Positions 43,106-55,925 of a stretch of DNA of 64,000 nucleotides are shown here, piece after piece. The notes beneath the pieces are model-generated. The model searched no databases. It had not been told where the DNA came from and saw only the letters and a program-made list of their open reading frames with translations. The DNA lies in assembly GCF_000801105.2 (NCBI RefSeq), contig NC_079515.1, forward strand, positions 35,797,407 to 35,861,406, written 5' to 3'. The stretch comes from Raphanus sativus (lineage: Eukaryota; Streptophyta; Magnoliopsida; Brassicales; Brassicaceae). How positions within the stretch are numbered: position 1 is the first letter of the stretch; each line of letters begins with the position of its first letter. The position numbers were made by a program, and so were the translations under genes.

Positions 43106-45900
43106 ATGGCAGTGTTTCCTATCGGCTCTCACTTCGCGCCGCCGCACAAACTGACGAAGAGACATGTCGTCTCGACTTCATCCCGTATCTCTCTCTCGAC
43201 CCGATTGCCTCAAAGTGTCTCCTTTTTGAAAGTACCTCGAGTTGGAAGCTCGGGGTTGTACAGACACAGTGTCCTCGTCAGAGCCGAGGACAAGATAAAT
43301 GACTCTTTTTCGCCTTCTCTCAAAGAACAATCGCAACCAATAGATGAGCCAGAGCTTGAGGTACGAGTTTCATCCTCTTTTGATGCAATTTAGCTGTGAT
43401 TTGAGTGAATTTGCGTTTCATCACCAGTCTATAAAGATAGAAAGTTTATGTCTTTGTTTTCTGTTCCATCAGCAGGAGTTGATAGACTCATGTGACCCTA
43501 TTTGTTCTGTTGATGAACCTGGTTCAAGCTACTTTGAAGCAAATTATCAGCCGAAGACAGATGTAGTCAAAGCCATAGCTGTTCTTGCAGCAGCTCTTAC
43601 GGGAACAGCTGCCATTAATCATTCGTGGGTGGCTGCTAATCAGGTTCTTCTTGCCCACGACCTCTTCCTTTTGGTTTCAAACTCAAAAAGGCTTATCTCT
43701 GGACAATGTCATGATACAGGATATTGCTATGGCATTGTTGTTTGGAGTAGGATACGCAGGGATCATCTTCGAAGAGTCTTTAGCTTTTAATAAAAGTGGA
43801 ATAGGACTTGTGATGGCTGTGACTCTTTGGGTTGTGCGAAGCATAGGGGTAAGTAAGAGAGTTAACTTACTAGTTAGTGTTCGTTGTTTGTTGGATATTA
43901 TTAATTATAAATTCCCTTGTAACAGGCTCCTTCAGCTGAAGTAGTTGTTTCAGAGCTTCAGCATGCAACAGCTGAGGTAAGTGAGATTGTGTTTTTCCTA
44001 CTCGGCGCAATGACCATTGTGGAGATAGTTGATGCTCACCAAGGATTTAAGCTTGTTACAGACAATATCACCACTCGTAAGCCAAAGACGCTTTTATGGG
44101 TGGTAAGTGATTTATCCCCCTAGCTTTAAATTTATCAGCCTCAGTCTCCCCTTCTTAAGGGTTTAAGCTAGTAGTGTTTACTTGACTTATGGTATTGCAG
44201 GTCGGCTTTGTGACTTTTTTCCTCAGTTCGATTCTAGACAACCTGACCTCTACCATTGTTATGGTGTCTTTACTGAGGAAGCTGGTTCCTCAATCAGAAT
44301 ACCGCAAGTATGAAAACTCTTTTCTTTATGCTCTGTAGATATGACCTAAAGATTCTGAAGGATCCACATTGGTCCTGTAATACTACTCTGTTTTGTGTTC
44401 AGTATTATGATCACATTAACTTTAGTTTTCACGCTGCATAAACAATGGCAGACTTCTAGGAGCTGTTGTGGTGATAGCAGCAAATGCAGGAGGAGCATGG
44501 AGTCCAATTGGCGATGTCACTACAACTATGCTATGGATTCATGGTCAGATATCCACCTTACCAACTATGCAGGTTCTCCTTCTCTTCTGAGATAATCACA
44601 TAATGTCTCCTTTCTTTCTCAAGCATGTTTAGAAATAGGTTACAGGTGTAAAGCCCTGAATTTTCAATTGTAAGCCTAGTTCATGGGTTTAGGTATTGTT
44701 TTCTGGAATCTGGATACAGAGCTTGATTCTGTTAGTGGCTGGGAGGTTACAAATTACAACTAGGGTCTAGAATGTATCATTTGCTGGTGTTTCGAGTTTC
44801 GGATATTGGAAACTTATGGATCCGTCTGTATATATTCCTGATGGAGGTTTACTTGCTCTCCTTTTAGGGTCTTTTTATACCTTCGGCCATTTCTCTTGGT
44901 GTTCCACTAGCCCTCATGTCCTTGTCCAGGTTAAAACCTCAGTCCTTGGCTTCTACTGTCTCATAAATTGTTTTCACCGCAGAGCCTGATTGATGTAAGT
45001 TTTGTTTTTTCCTCAGTGAGGTAAATGGAAAGGGAAAGGAGTCATCAGATGTAATGGCTTCTGAAAGGATGGCTCCTAGAGGGCAGCTAGTTTTTGGAGT
45101 TGGCCTTGGAGCTTTGGTTTTTGTTCCAGTTTTTAAGTCTCTAACTGGACTACCTCCTTACATGGGTATCTTGTTGGGACTTGGAGTTCTCTGGATCTTG
45201 ACAGACGCCATTCATTACGGCGAATCCGAAAGACAAAAGCTCAAAGTACCTCAGGCCTTATCACGAATCGACACACAAGGCGCTCTGTTCTTCCTTGGGA
45301 TTCTATTATCCGTTAGCAGGTACTAACCAAACCAACTGAATCATCTCCAAACTCTAGTGTCCTCGAAATCTTTTGTGATGCTCTTTCCTCTTCTTGTGTC
45401 AGCCTTGAGGCAGCTGGGATCCTCCGGGAGATTGCAACCTACCTTGATGCTAATATACACAATGTTGAGCTAATAGCAAGTGCAATAGGTGTTGTGTCAG
45501 CAATCATAGACAATGTTCCATTGGTTGCAGCGACTATGGGGATGTATGATATCACATCGTTCCCTCAAGATTCCGAGTTTTGGCAGCTCGTTGCCTTCTG
45601 CGCAGGCACTGGTGGTTCAATGCTAATCATCGGTTCTGCTGCTGGTGTAGCCTTCATGGGGATGGAGAAAGTCGATTTCTTTTGGTACTTCCAAAAGGTA
45701 ATGGCATAATCTCTTCTCTTGTTTGAAGCTCCCTAAACTTCACAACATAGCACTAACCTACTCTTGAGGCTCCATTTCAGGTTAGTGGCTATGCTTTTGC
45801 TGGTTATGCTGCCGGCATCGCGGCGTATCTAGCACTTCAAAGTGTTCATTTTTCGATCCCAACAACGGTGGCTCAGATCCCGTTTCTCACTGGTTCGTAA
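43106..45900 (+). CDS. NHD1: Plastid Na+/H+ antiporter NHD1
   Basis: Ten exons with GT-AG borders: 43106-43360, 43476-43643, 43720-43848, 43926-44102, 44201-44307, 44452-44572, 44868-44929, 45017-45319, 45403-45697, 45781-45900, giving 578 residues. The first 60 or so residues are Ser/Arg-rich with few acids, as in a chloroplast transit peptide. The rest is a polytopic NhaD-type transporter with conserved stretches FEESLAFNKSGIGL, LGAMTIVEIVDAHQGF, LDNLTSTIVMVSLLRKL, NAGGAWSPIGDVTTTMLWIHG, SAIIDNVPLVAATMGMYD and GTGGSMLIIGSAAGVAFMGMEKV. In Arabidopsis NHD1 (At3g19490) exports Na+ across the chloroplast envelope in exchange for protons and supports sodium-dependent pyruvate uptake in related species. 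No damage seen. It is convergent with PGDH3, with 207 bases between stops. Confidence 0.94.
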
Positions 45901-46107
45901 GCTGCATCAGTCTCTATGTTTATCTTCTATACAAAAAAGAAACAGGATAAAGGAAACGTCTCTGTCTGGCTGTGCATAATAACACATCACCAAACCAAAC
46001 TATGTAAAAATTGTTTCATATACACTCGACTGTAACATTAGTACATAATAAATTTATACCCATTTCGAGTTGTTTATGTGCATCAATGGAAAGTATAAGA
46101 GCAAGGA

Positions 46108-48257
46108 CTATAGTTTCAGAAAAACAAACTCTTCAATGGAAGAAATGTCTCCGATCTTCTTCAAAGTTTCTTTGCTAGGTTGTTCATCTACACCAATAGC
46201 CATCACCGCTTGCTTCCCCGGAGCTATCCTTCCAACGCTCATGAAACTCACATTCACGTTTTCATCTCCTAAGATGCTACCAACTCTACCAATCATCCCA
46301 GGCTGATCAACTTGCCTGCACAGTATCACACTCCCTTCTAAACTCACGTCAACTCCAAACAACCCTACTTTGGTTAGACATGGAACTCCTTGTTTTACTC
46401 TGCCTTCTACTTTGATCTCTCCTGACTCAGATAACGCGCTTGCAAATCTTGATTCCACGTTTGCTATCCGGACAGTTATGTATTCTATTGGATCCCCTGG
46501 TGAGCCGTCTAGAACCATACGTTCCTCTGAGATTTTGACTCCTCGTTGCTTAGCAACGTAGTCCGAGTTCACCAGGTTTATGAACACGCTGGAAATGGGT
46601 TCAATGAGTCCCTTTATGACCATGGCACGGAGAAGTCTCGTGTCTAGATCATCAGGACATCTTGAAGAAGCGTAAGTCACTTTCACTGCGTCCACACCGC
46701 TTCCACCGGTTACAAGTTGTACAGCCAATCTCCCAAGCTTTTCAGCTAGCACAACATACGGTTTCAGCTCCCTCAACACCTAAAACAGCTAGAACAATGT
46801 CAGAGAACTTAGCAGGACAAGTCAATAACACACTAACCTAGAAGTTACTACCTCTGGTGGAACCATCGGTGCATTGACCGCAGTGGCAGCAAGTTCTCCT
46901 CTCAAAGCTCCAACAACAGCTTCAGCGATTTCCACCGCCACCCCTTCCTGAGCCTCCATAGTACTGGCACCAAGATGAGGCGTGGCGGTTACACTCTCAT
47001 GCAACACCAACTTGTTGTCTTTAACAGGCGGCTCCACGGTGAAAACATCAAGAGCCGCCTGAGCGACGATACCAGAGTCGAGCGCCCTCAAGAGAGCTTC
47101 CTCGTCAATAACTCCACCACGAGCAACGTTGACGATACGGACTCCTCTCTTCATCCTCGCAAAGGTCTCGTCATTCAGCATCTTGGACGTAGCAGCGGTG
47201 AGGGGAAGATGCAAGGAGATGAAGTCTGCAGTCGAAATAGCTACTTCAAAGCTAACTAGCTCAACACCAATGGCTCGTGCACGATCAGCTGGTGCGTAAG
47301 GATCGTGTGTGATGACATGCATCCCGAGCCCTCTGGCTCGCCTAGCAACCTCTGATCCAACTTTACCGAATCCAAGAACTGCTAGAGTCTTCCCCACAAG
47401 TGAAACACCAACATATTTGCTTCTCATCCACTTCCCTGCATTAACCATTAAACACATCCATTTTTTAAAAATATAATAAAGTTTTGAGCCGAAACAATGA
47501 AACCGCACAAAATAATATTGTTTCGTCTCAACAGTCACTCGAACCGGAGACCTCTGACATAATAGCCCAAAGTCATTTCTAGTTGAGCTAAGAACATGAT
47601 TAATGGTGATTCTTAGGGATGTGTTCTTAGCAGAATTAAGAACCGGTTCTTAATCTTTTCCTTTGTTAAAATTAAGAACTAAATTCCGCTAAGAACTCAG
47701 TTAATCATGGTCTAACTATATCTGGTAAAACAATATTTTATAACCGAGAACTGACCAGCTTTGATAGAAGCATCGGCTTGAGCTACATTTCTAGCCATGG
47801 CGGTTAAAAGCGCGATCCCATGCTCAGCAGCAGCAACCGTGTTAGCAGTGGGAGCATTCACAACCAAACACCCGTACTCAGTCGCCGCGGCCAAATCAAC
47901 GTTATCGATGCCAACGCCAGCGCGTCCAACAACCTTAAGCCTCCCGCGAGACGACTCGAACACGTCTCTCCCGACCTTGGTGCCGCTCCTCACGATCAAG
48001 GCATCGCACAGCGAGATCTTCGTGCAGAGCTCCTCGACGCTCAGATCGTAAGAGCAGTCCACGTTGGCGTGCTTCTTCAGCAGGTCTATCCCCGCCTGGC
48101 CGAGCTTCTCCGCCACGAGGATCGTCGGTTTTCCTCCTCCGGCAGTGACGAGGATGATACGACGCCGGTTGAATTCTTTACGGTTGATGGGGAAGAGAGA
48201 GGGAGTTGTGGACAGCCTCGAGGAGAAGAGGGATGATAGACCAAGAGGTGTCGCCAT
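46108..48257 (-). CDS. PGDH3: Plastid D-3-phosphoglycerate dehydrogenase
   Basis: Three exons on the minus strand: 47756-48257, 46852-47435 and 46108-46779, giving 585 residues. The start MATPLGLSSLFSSRLSTTPSLF opens a plastid transit peptide; the frame is open upstream but lacks a better ATG. The catalytic part shows GRAGVGIDNVDL, the Rossmann motif VLGFGKVGSEVARRA, ISLHLPLTAATSKM, NVARGGVIDEEALLRAL (catalytic Arg) and ALDVFTVEPP. The catalytic His lies in TATPHLGASTMEA. The long form continues with the allosteric-substrate-binding domain and a C-terminal ACT domain (DQPGMIGRVGSILGDENVNVSFMSVGR). It catalyses the first step of the phosphorylated serine pathway, oxidising 3-phosphoglycerate with NAD+. 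Probable At3g19480 orthologue. Confidence 0.94.
47589..47715. mobile_element. Small inverted-repeat MITE in PGDH3 intron 1
   Basis: Mirrored ends (taagaacatgattaa at 47589 and ttaatcatggtctaa ending at 47715, 13 of 15 bases matching) enclose a perfect 20-bp palindrome, attaagaaccggttcttaat, at 47635-47654. This is likely a small MITE of about 127 bp within the first intron. No clear target-site duplication was found. Confidence 0.5.
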
Positions 48258-49295
48258 CAGTGGTGGCGGGAATCTTGGAAGAATGTAAGCAGAGGTGTAC
48301 GTATCGTCGGCAACAACAAACAGAGTAGAGAGATATGGATTTTGGGTTTTGTGGGGTTTTAATATGTTGTGGTTAGATTGCGCCAGATTCTTTGTCCACT
48401 TTGCCCATATCTTCACTGCGTGGTCGACTTTGAAGCACTTCATTACAAATAAAAAATAAAAAAAAATTACAACTTAATAATATTACTTGTCAACGTTCAA
48501 GCTAGCATTGTTACTACTAAAATACAGATGACACAAAGAAACATTTGTATTAAATTGTTTTAGAATTAAAGTTTGATAAAATATTAGTAATTTTTTAGGT
48601 ACTATTGCAAATTATTTTAAAATATAATCTTAAATGATGTATTTTCATCTTTTTCCTCAGTAAAATTAAATTAAGTACATCATTTTGTGAAGAACTATTT
48701 TAAATAATTTTTATTTAATATTTTTTTAAAGTTATACGATTTATACAGAAAATTATCATTTCAAAACAGAGAGCATATACATTTTAATTTTTTTTACTAT
48801 AATATTTAAATCAGCAATTATGATCGAATTGCCACTCAAATTATCTTTCTCGATTCCAAGCAAAACTACCACAAATCATTTCCGTGTAAACAAAAAAGAC
48901 CAAACGTTTTCAGTAAAAGATACACAAAAACAAAAACTCATGAATCTAGAACAGAGCAGACAAAGAAGAAGTTGGTGAAAAAAAACCTAGTAAGCCAAAC
49001 AAGAAAGAAATGAACAAAAAATCTGTACTGCGATTCACTTTTTTTTTCTTCTGCAGCTTGATCATCCTCCTGTAGCAAGCAATCCAGTATGAATGACTCT
49101 TTCTTGCGTGCTAAAAGCTGCTGTAATTAGTCTGGTGAACAAATCGGCATTTTCTTTCACCTGCAGCTACTGAAAATATATGCAACGTTTCAGTAACACA
49201 GCGATCACCTGAACTAGCTTTGGACAAGTCATGACTATAAACGTTTAGTTAATTTTTTTTTCAGATGAAAAGGCTTACTTTACTTACACACTACC
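48258..49295. other. Spacer between PGDH3 and the reticulon gene
   Basis: Contains the PGDH3 promoter and the 3' flank of the reticulon gene. AT-rich. Nothing else recognised. Confidence 0.5.
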
Positions 49296-50410
49296 CTACT
49301 GATACTTCTTTTCTTTGCTCACGGGTATGGGAATCTTCCTTGAGATATTCCGAATGACTTTAGAAGTCGAGTTCAGTTTATCATCAATGTGCTCTTGGTA
49401 CTTCTCGTACACAACAGGAAGAGAAAGACTGAGAAGAATCACTGCAAGAGAAAAACAGAGATGCATGATTGAAGACCTAGATAGATCCAGAGATTATACA
49501 TGAGAAAAAAAAAGTCAGACTAAAATAAACGCTCACCAATGTAGACAAGAGTGAGGGAGTTGATTAAGGTCCCAACATAGGATATAGCCCACAAGACGAA
49601 TGAAACCTATTTCACATAAGAGAATTGATTTAGACTAAAATCCAGATTCAATAGGAAACAAGCAAAAATAGTTTTTTAGCCAAGTTATGTCACTAGACAT
49701 ATAATAACCTGAAGGAGACGAATTGGATTTCTAGCAATGGTGATATCACTTGCAACAGAGAGTACATGATTGATCAAAACCAGGATACCATCAGCAGCCT
49801 TGTTTGCAAACCCCTCAGGGATTTCCATATTAGGAACTGGTGGTAGAGGTCTGAAAACAAAATCATCAGGTGATATATACATGAGGTCTCATAGCATAGT
49901 TAACGCATGCTCTCTAGTCTCTACCATCAAACCCAAAAAGAAAAAAACCAACAATGCAGCAGAGATGATACCGGTTGAGTAGAGAAGCAGACTTGGCCCA
50001 TAAGAAGAGGATGGCGACAAGAAGAAGCAGAACATTGGAGACGAAAGACAAGAGATTGTAACCAGCTCTCTCGAACAGAAACCAAAACCCAGTGGAAGAG
50101 ACTAGCAAAATGATTGCACCACTCTGGTTTCTCCATAGCAGCACATCAGCAACTGCATTTTCACCAAGAAGATCAACACGTAACAATAAAATAAACTTTG
50201 TTCAAATGGGCAAAAGAAAAAAAAACAATCGAACAAAAAAACCCTAACACGTAATAAATCGACCAATCCAGGAATACGGCAAGCGATAACATTGAATTAG
50301 GCTATGGTTGACATGAGGGGAAGACGATTACGAATGGTGAGGGAAAGAGACTCGCCTGAGCCACCACCAAGAGATTTGTGAACATATGAAGAAGACGCGG
50401 AATCTCCCAT
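49296..50410 (-). CDS. Reticulon-like protein B (RTNLB11-type)
   Basis: Five exons on the minus strand: 50356-50410, 49972-50152, 49709-49850, 49537-49606, 49296-49441, giving 197 residues. The reticulon homology domain is complete. It has two long hydrophobic hairpins ([41 protein letters not shown], then [37 protein letters not shown]) separated by a hydrophilic loop. The N terminus [18 protein letters not shown] is short, as in small plant reticulons, and the C terminus is basic. Reticulons bend and tubulate the endoplasmic reticulum. Exon 1 ends at a GC rather than GT donor (CAG|GCGAGT); this is the only in-frame join I can find to the conserved ADVLLWRN. Probable At3g19460 orthologue. 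Confidence 0.9.
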
Positions 50411-52015
50411 AGCGCCAATTATCAGCCAGGGTTCTTCCGCATTAATGATTCAACCAATCGATACTCTCTCTTTCTCTGATTCGAAATATCTCAATCGTCT
50501 TTCTACCCCCAAAGTATCAAAGCTTTTTCATTTAGCTTCGGCCACAAAAGTTTTTTTTTGTAAATCAGATTTTAACTATCAAATTAAACCCATAAAATTA
50601 ACTAATTTAGATTTTATTTTTTTTAAAATAAAAGTTTTGAGGGTGGGATTTAAGTTTTAAAAAAATAAATAAATATTAAAAAATGTAAACAAAATTTTTA
50701 AAAATAGTTTACACTTTACACTTTTCAATTATTTATTTATTTAACATTCGCACCAAAAAAACATTATTAATTTATTTACTGTAGTTTTGTTTATACTCCA
50801 ACAAAATGTGCAACCATGTAACGGTGTTTTAATGTTTAGTTAACTTGTTTAGGGCAATTGCATCAGATAACTATAAAAAAAAGTTATATTAGGTATATGG
50901 CTATCGTACTGTACATTTTTCATAAATACACCTTTACCCTTGTATATATTTACCCCATCTTTGTTCTATCACCTCGCACGAAAATCCTAGCTAATAATTA
51001 TGGCCATAAAGAAAGACAACCACCATATTAGCAACGTGCTGTCACCTCCGACCAAGCGATTAAAATTAACGAAGCTGTTGCCGGAGGAATTGTCTCAGAA
51101 GCCGGAAGTGGAAGCGAGAAAAGAGAGGAGATTGCGGAGACGTCAGTGGCGGTGTGGCGGTGGCTGTGGATGATGAGTGCGGATCAAATTTGGTAAAAGA
51201 GCTTCTAAAAAAATGGATCTGGAAGTGTGATCACTCATGTATTAAAGATTAAGTTATTGGGATTTGTTTATAAACATGGGAAAAGATAAGACAACAAATC
51301 TGATTCTTCTAATCTTGATGATGTTCGTTGAACAGATTGTACTGATGTGTTTTTTCATGGCCTTGCTAACATCTTCGATTTTTCTAATTTGTTATTTATT
51401 CTTTTGTTTCTCTTATTTGATTTGTTTTGAGTTATGCGTTTACAATGATATTTGTTTTCTATGATGATGATGAGGATGGTGAACTGTTCTGTTTTCTGGG
51501 TTTTTCTGATGTTGAATATCTCTACACTACTCGGATATGGCAACGGGTTAAGTGCGTAATTTCGTTTATCCTCCTCTGTCCAACTAGCTAATTAACTTAT
51601 CTTTTGCATTGTTTCTTAATTAATTTTTGTTTTATGGTTTTCCAGCCAAATTGGCCACTTGTTTAAGGTTATGCCTAATTTTGGTATACTCAAAGGAAGT
51701 TTGTGATTTAAAAACAAAGATTAATACAACTTGGATGTTAAGATGGTTTCTATAAAAGTTCATGCTTTTTTGGTCATAATTTGAAAGTTTGAGATTTCAG
51801 TGACCATTTTCCCAACAAACAGCCAACTTAAAGTTTTGTGCAACAGCAATAGTACGAAAAAAGCGCCAAAAAAGGCCTCTAGGCATTTTAACATCATAAC
51901 ACGAAACCACTAACGCAATGAATAGGTTCGGTTCCATCATCTGATTGATTGATATAACATTCTCCTGTTTTTATGTACGTGTACACTCACCTGCCTTCTT
52001 TTTGTTCATCATTCT
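50411..52015. other. Intergenic, no gene recognised
   Basis: Mostly AT-rich. A frame starting at 51000 (MAIKKDNHHISNVLSPPTKR, about 58 codons, basic) has no recognised domain and could be a fragment. The segment at 50450-50560 reappears in diverged form at 53380-53480. Confidence 0.4.
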
Positions 52016-52560
52016 TCAGTCGCTTTCATAGTCGTCCTCATCTCCAAACGAGAACACAGATGCTTCAGCCGCCATGACCTTAAACTCACTAATTCTCTGA
52101 CCTTGACACGTTGATCCCAGACCCAGCAGAGTTCTCTGTAGCTTCAGCCTTGCTAAACGTTCCTGGCACCGGCTGTGATGATCCCTTGTTTCCAGAAATA
52201 GACACTTTTTCGGTGGTGGCACGAGCCAGACCAGAGGTGTCATCATCTGTGTTCTGTTTGGATTCTGGGGTTTTGGTCGGGTCAGTTGAGTCTGCTTCGT
52301 TATCACAGAACACATCGTCCTTATCAGGGCTCTCTGGTTCTTTACTGGGTGGGTCCTGGAAACGGTGTGACACGCTCTCGACATGGGAAGAATTAGCTGC
52401 TGAAGTTTCTTGGAAGCTGTTTCAGAAGTAGAGTTTGCAGGGATTGTATCAGTAAGAACAACTTCCAAAACCATAAATCCAGGTGAAGGTAGCTTCCTCT
52501 GTATTTGGAACAAAGGCCAACAACAAACATATATATCATTCTTAAACCGATGACGTAAGA
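52016..52560 (-). pseudogene. C-terminal relic of a probable PTEN2-type phosphatase
   Basis: Minus-strand pieces look like the end of a longer acidic protein: RKLPSPGFMVLEVVLTDTIPANSTSETA, then after a frame change SSHVESVSHRFQDPPSKEPESPDKDDVFCDNEADSTDPTKT, and after another change SEFKVMAAEASVFSFGDEDDYESD and stop. A C2-domain-like exit (PGFMV-EVVL) followed by a low-complexity acidic tail fits plant PTEN2 proteins. At3g19420 is the expected neighbour in gene order. The catalytic domain is absent. The relic status is clear from the frame changes; the family name is an inference. Confidence 0.5.
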
Positions 52561-53098
52561 CACAAACTCGATGGGCATTAAGTAACAAAAGTCTTCAGGC
52601 TGCAAAAGCATCAAAGTTTCCTCACTAAACCATAGTTTCTTTTTTGTAAAAAAAAATCCAAGACACCTCAATTTATTTCAAACTCAATTCCTAAATTTTA
52701 TCAGATTTAAAAATTTCACTAAATTTGATTAACTTAATTGTAGACACTTCAATTAGTCATTACACAAATAAGGGAAATAAAAAAATATATAAAGTAAGAA
52801 TAGTATTTATGACAATAAAGATTGTAATGAAAAATATACTTTAAATCAGACTAAAATGCCACCTTATATTATACTTTAAAACTTACATTTAAAGTTGTTT
52901 GAATATTATAAAAAGGAATAATAAACAATATTTGTGATCAAAAGCATACAATACATTTATAAATGGCTCTTACACCATAATATCAAGTTCACATAATTTT
53001 TAGGTTAATATCTTACTTTTCATATAATTGGAATAAAATGTGAAACATTATTTCTCATAAACAAACGTAGTCATCATTATTCTTTACCAAAATGCTTC

Positions 53099-53330
53099 TC
53101 AAATATACAGGGATTTACCTTGTGTTGCAGTGGTACAATCTGCGGCAGTAAGTAGCAGCGATAGGATCAGCGGGACGTGATTGGGTGACCCGGATAGTGT
53201 GCCCGCGATGGCTGTGTTGGAACTGAACCATGTAAAGAAAACCATTCCTGTAGTTGTAGAACCGGTGACAATGGAAGAGGTACATGCCGATGACTCCATG
53301 GTGGGGATCTTCATCGACGGAGACAGTCAA
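53099..53330 (-). other. Unrecognised open segment with a possible donor site
   Basis: Three frames stay open across about 200 bases, which is unusual in this AT-rich spacer. On the minus strand a frame starting MESSACTSSIVTGSTTTG contains a hydrophobic stretch and meets a GT donor near 53120 (acacaag|gtaaat). The DNA just upstream (53380-53480) resembles the promoter region of the reticulon gene at 50450-50560. No domain is recognised. It could be an orphan first exon or a gene fragment. Confidence 0.25.
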
Positions 53331-55925
53331 GCTGTGTTCGAAAAGATTGGAAAATCGATATTCTCTCTATGATTGGAAAGATCAACCGATCAATATGTGT
53401 TTGCTCTCTCTCTTTCTACCCAAAAAAATCAAAGCTTTTTCCTTTACGCTTCGGCCGCAAAAGTTTTTCAGATTTTAATTAGTACTAGTACTGGACCAAA
53501 CCAAACTGGTTAAATATCTAACCGAACTGGTTAAAAACTTTGATACTAACTAGAACTGAAGCCATTAAGAACCAAAATATTTCACATATCCGGATATACC
53601 TGAATCAGATTTATAAACTTAAATATATTAATTATTTTAGATTTAATATCCAAAAATCAAAAATATGTAAGATATTTTAAAATTATCTTCTTTCATTACA
53701 TAGTATCGAAATCATGTTATTTATGTTGTTCTTATTATTACTTTATCTGTGCTATTTTTACATTGAAATCCAAAATATAGCAACAACTTTTAGTTTGAGT
53801 CATCAATTTTGAGATTTTGAGTACTTATCTTTGTTTTGCTATCAATCATCACGATCAAACTTATAAAATAAGAATTTAAATCTTTCACTTATTTATTTAT
53901 ATGCTTGTATAAAATAATTTCTGTGATAACCATGTAGAAACAAACTCATTAAGAAATATCTATACTATTTATTTAAGAAAAGAAAACAATGGAAGAAATA
54001 GCAGGCACTTTGATGATAATCAAAACATTTCTTTCATATATAATGGATGCTTTGGAAACTTTAAATTTATACGACTCACTTTGTGCCTAATTATGGTTGT
54101 CGTTTGTCAGGTTTTTAGTCTTTTTCAAATGAATATTTCAGTTTTGTCATAACTATATTTTAGCTCAAAGCTTGTGCATTCATTCAACCGTGTAAACAAA
54201 AGACCAATAATCGAAGACAACAATTGTGGTTAACATGGTTAAACATGGTTATGATTTTATCAACATTCAACCAAAATATTGTGGTTGATTCGACTGTAGA
54301 AAAATAATAATTCAAATTGGAAGAAAATGATGGAGAACTAATATTCTTCTGTTATGTGATCGAATCTTTCTTAGGTTGTATCTTTGTCATTTAAAACAAA
54401 ACAGTAAAATATGAAATTTTCTTATTTATCATGGTGTACACAAACAAATTGTTGCTTTATATACAAAATGAAGACAGTATGGTCTTTCTTTCTTTTCGAA
54501 ACGTATTTCTCCTCTAAAATTTACTAACCGTCATGAAGACCAAATCAATATTACATTTATAATCATTTGTAGGTTATCAATGAATGTGATGTGTGACAAA
54601 TACTCCCACGTGATTGTTTTTAAAGTGTGATGTTATTTGTAAGCTAAAGAAAGTATCGAGTCGAGTAATTTCTACATGTTGCTATTCCAATTGAAATGTA
54701 TTTTACTTATTTGAGTCAAGTTTTTAAAGGCTTCTAGACTGAGGTTTAGGATTTGATTTCCAGAAAATATAATTTCTTACAAATTATAAGATGCAAGTTT
54801 TATCGGAAGTCTAGAGTTTTGGAGTTTCATTGAGGATCTCTCAGTGAATTTCTCAAAAATAAAATAAGAAAAATAATAAAAAAGATATAAGAAATAGTGA
54901 GATGGGTCTCTTAAAAAGAGAGTTCCCACAAAACTTTGAATCTTTCTCTTCGTGTCAATTAGATCCTCATGTGCAGATTGTTCTTATGTCTCCTTAGTGT
55001 CAGTTGGCCTGAAATTGTTGTTATGGGTTTCTTTGTCTCATGATCTTTCTCAAGAAGCTCCATTCGGTGCATAAGTTTTTTTTGATACACCACAAAAAGT
55101 AGATGAATCTCTATTACTTAATGTGGTTTAAAAATTCATTGCTTCATCTTTCAAAAAAAGCTCTACTACACCTTTTTCGCCATAAAATTCACATATCTTT
55201 CGAAGGAGAGTTTAATTAACACTAACAAATTCTAGCTTCTCATTTATAAATTTTCAAGCTCTTTTATGTCTAATTCCAATTCCTGGACGAACCATACGGG
55301 CCTTAATGCCAAAAGCAAATCACAAACTCATCACTGGAACTTAGAAGAAATCAAGTTTTTCTCAAGAAGGCGTAGAACATTTAAAGCTAGTTATGGCTAC
55401 TTCTGTGAGAGTTACTTTACCAGTCCATATATTATATATTTGTTCTGCGTTATATAATATTATTTGTTCATCATCTATAGTCTACTCGTTAGAAACCGTA
55501 AATTATTTGTCAAAGGTTTCAAGAAAATCTCATCTACCAAAACTAAGAAAAGAAAACAGTATGAAATCAAAGGCTCACACCAAGAAACTAACTAAACAAC
55601 ATTCACATTTGGTTCCGATAATATGAATAATGAACCAATGGTCTATTGGGTAAGGCACTGCCTTTATTATACTAATTTATTTTGTAAAACAGTAAACAAA
55701 TGAAGATGAAGATAGTGATACAAACCACGTGTAATCAAATATTAAAATGAAAGGGAAATGCTAAGCTATGTATATGTTCTTCATCAAGAAGATAGCTAAT
55801 CAAAGAATTGCTTTATGTAACCACACAAAAAAGATTATTACTACTCAAAATTTTCGACCAAAGCTTTTATTCACCTTTGATCATCAAAGACAAAGCCAAG
55901 TGGGAACCAAGACTAGAAGACTCTT
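53331..55925. other. Intergenic, no gene recognised
   Basis: AT-rich. Frames at 55266-55626 are basic and Ser-rich but match nothing I know and are interrupted. Confidence 0.4.
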
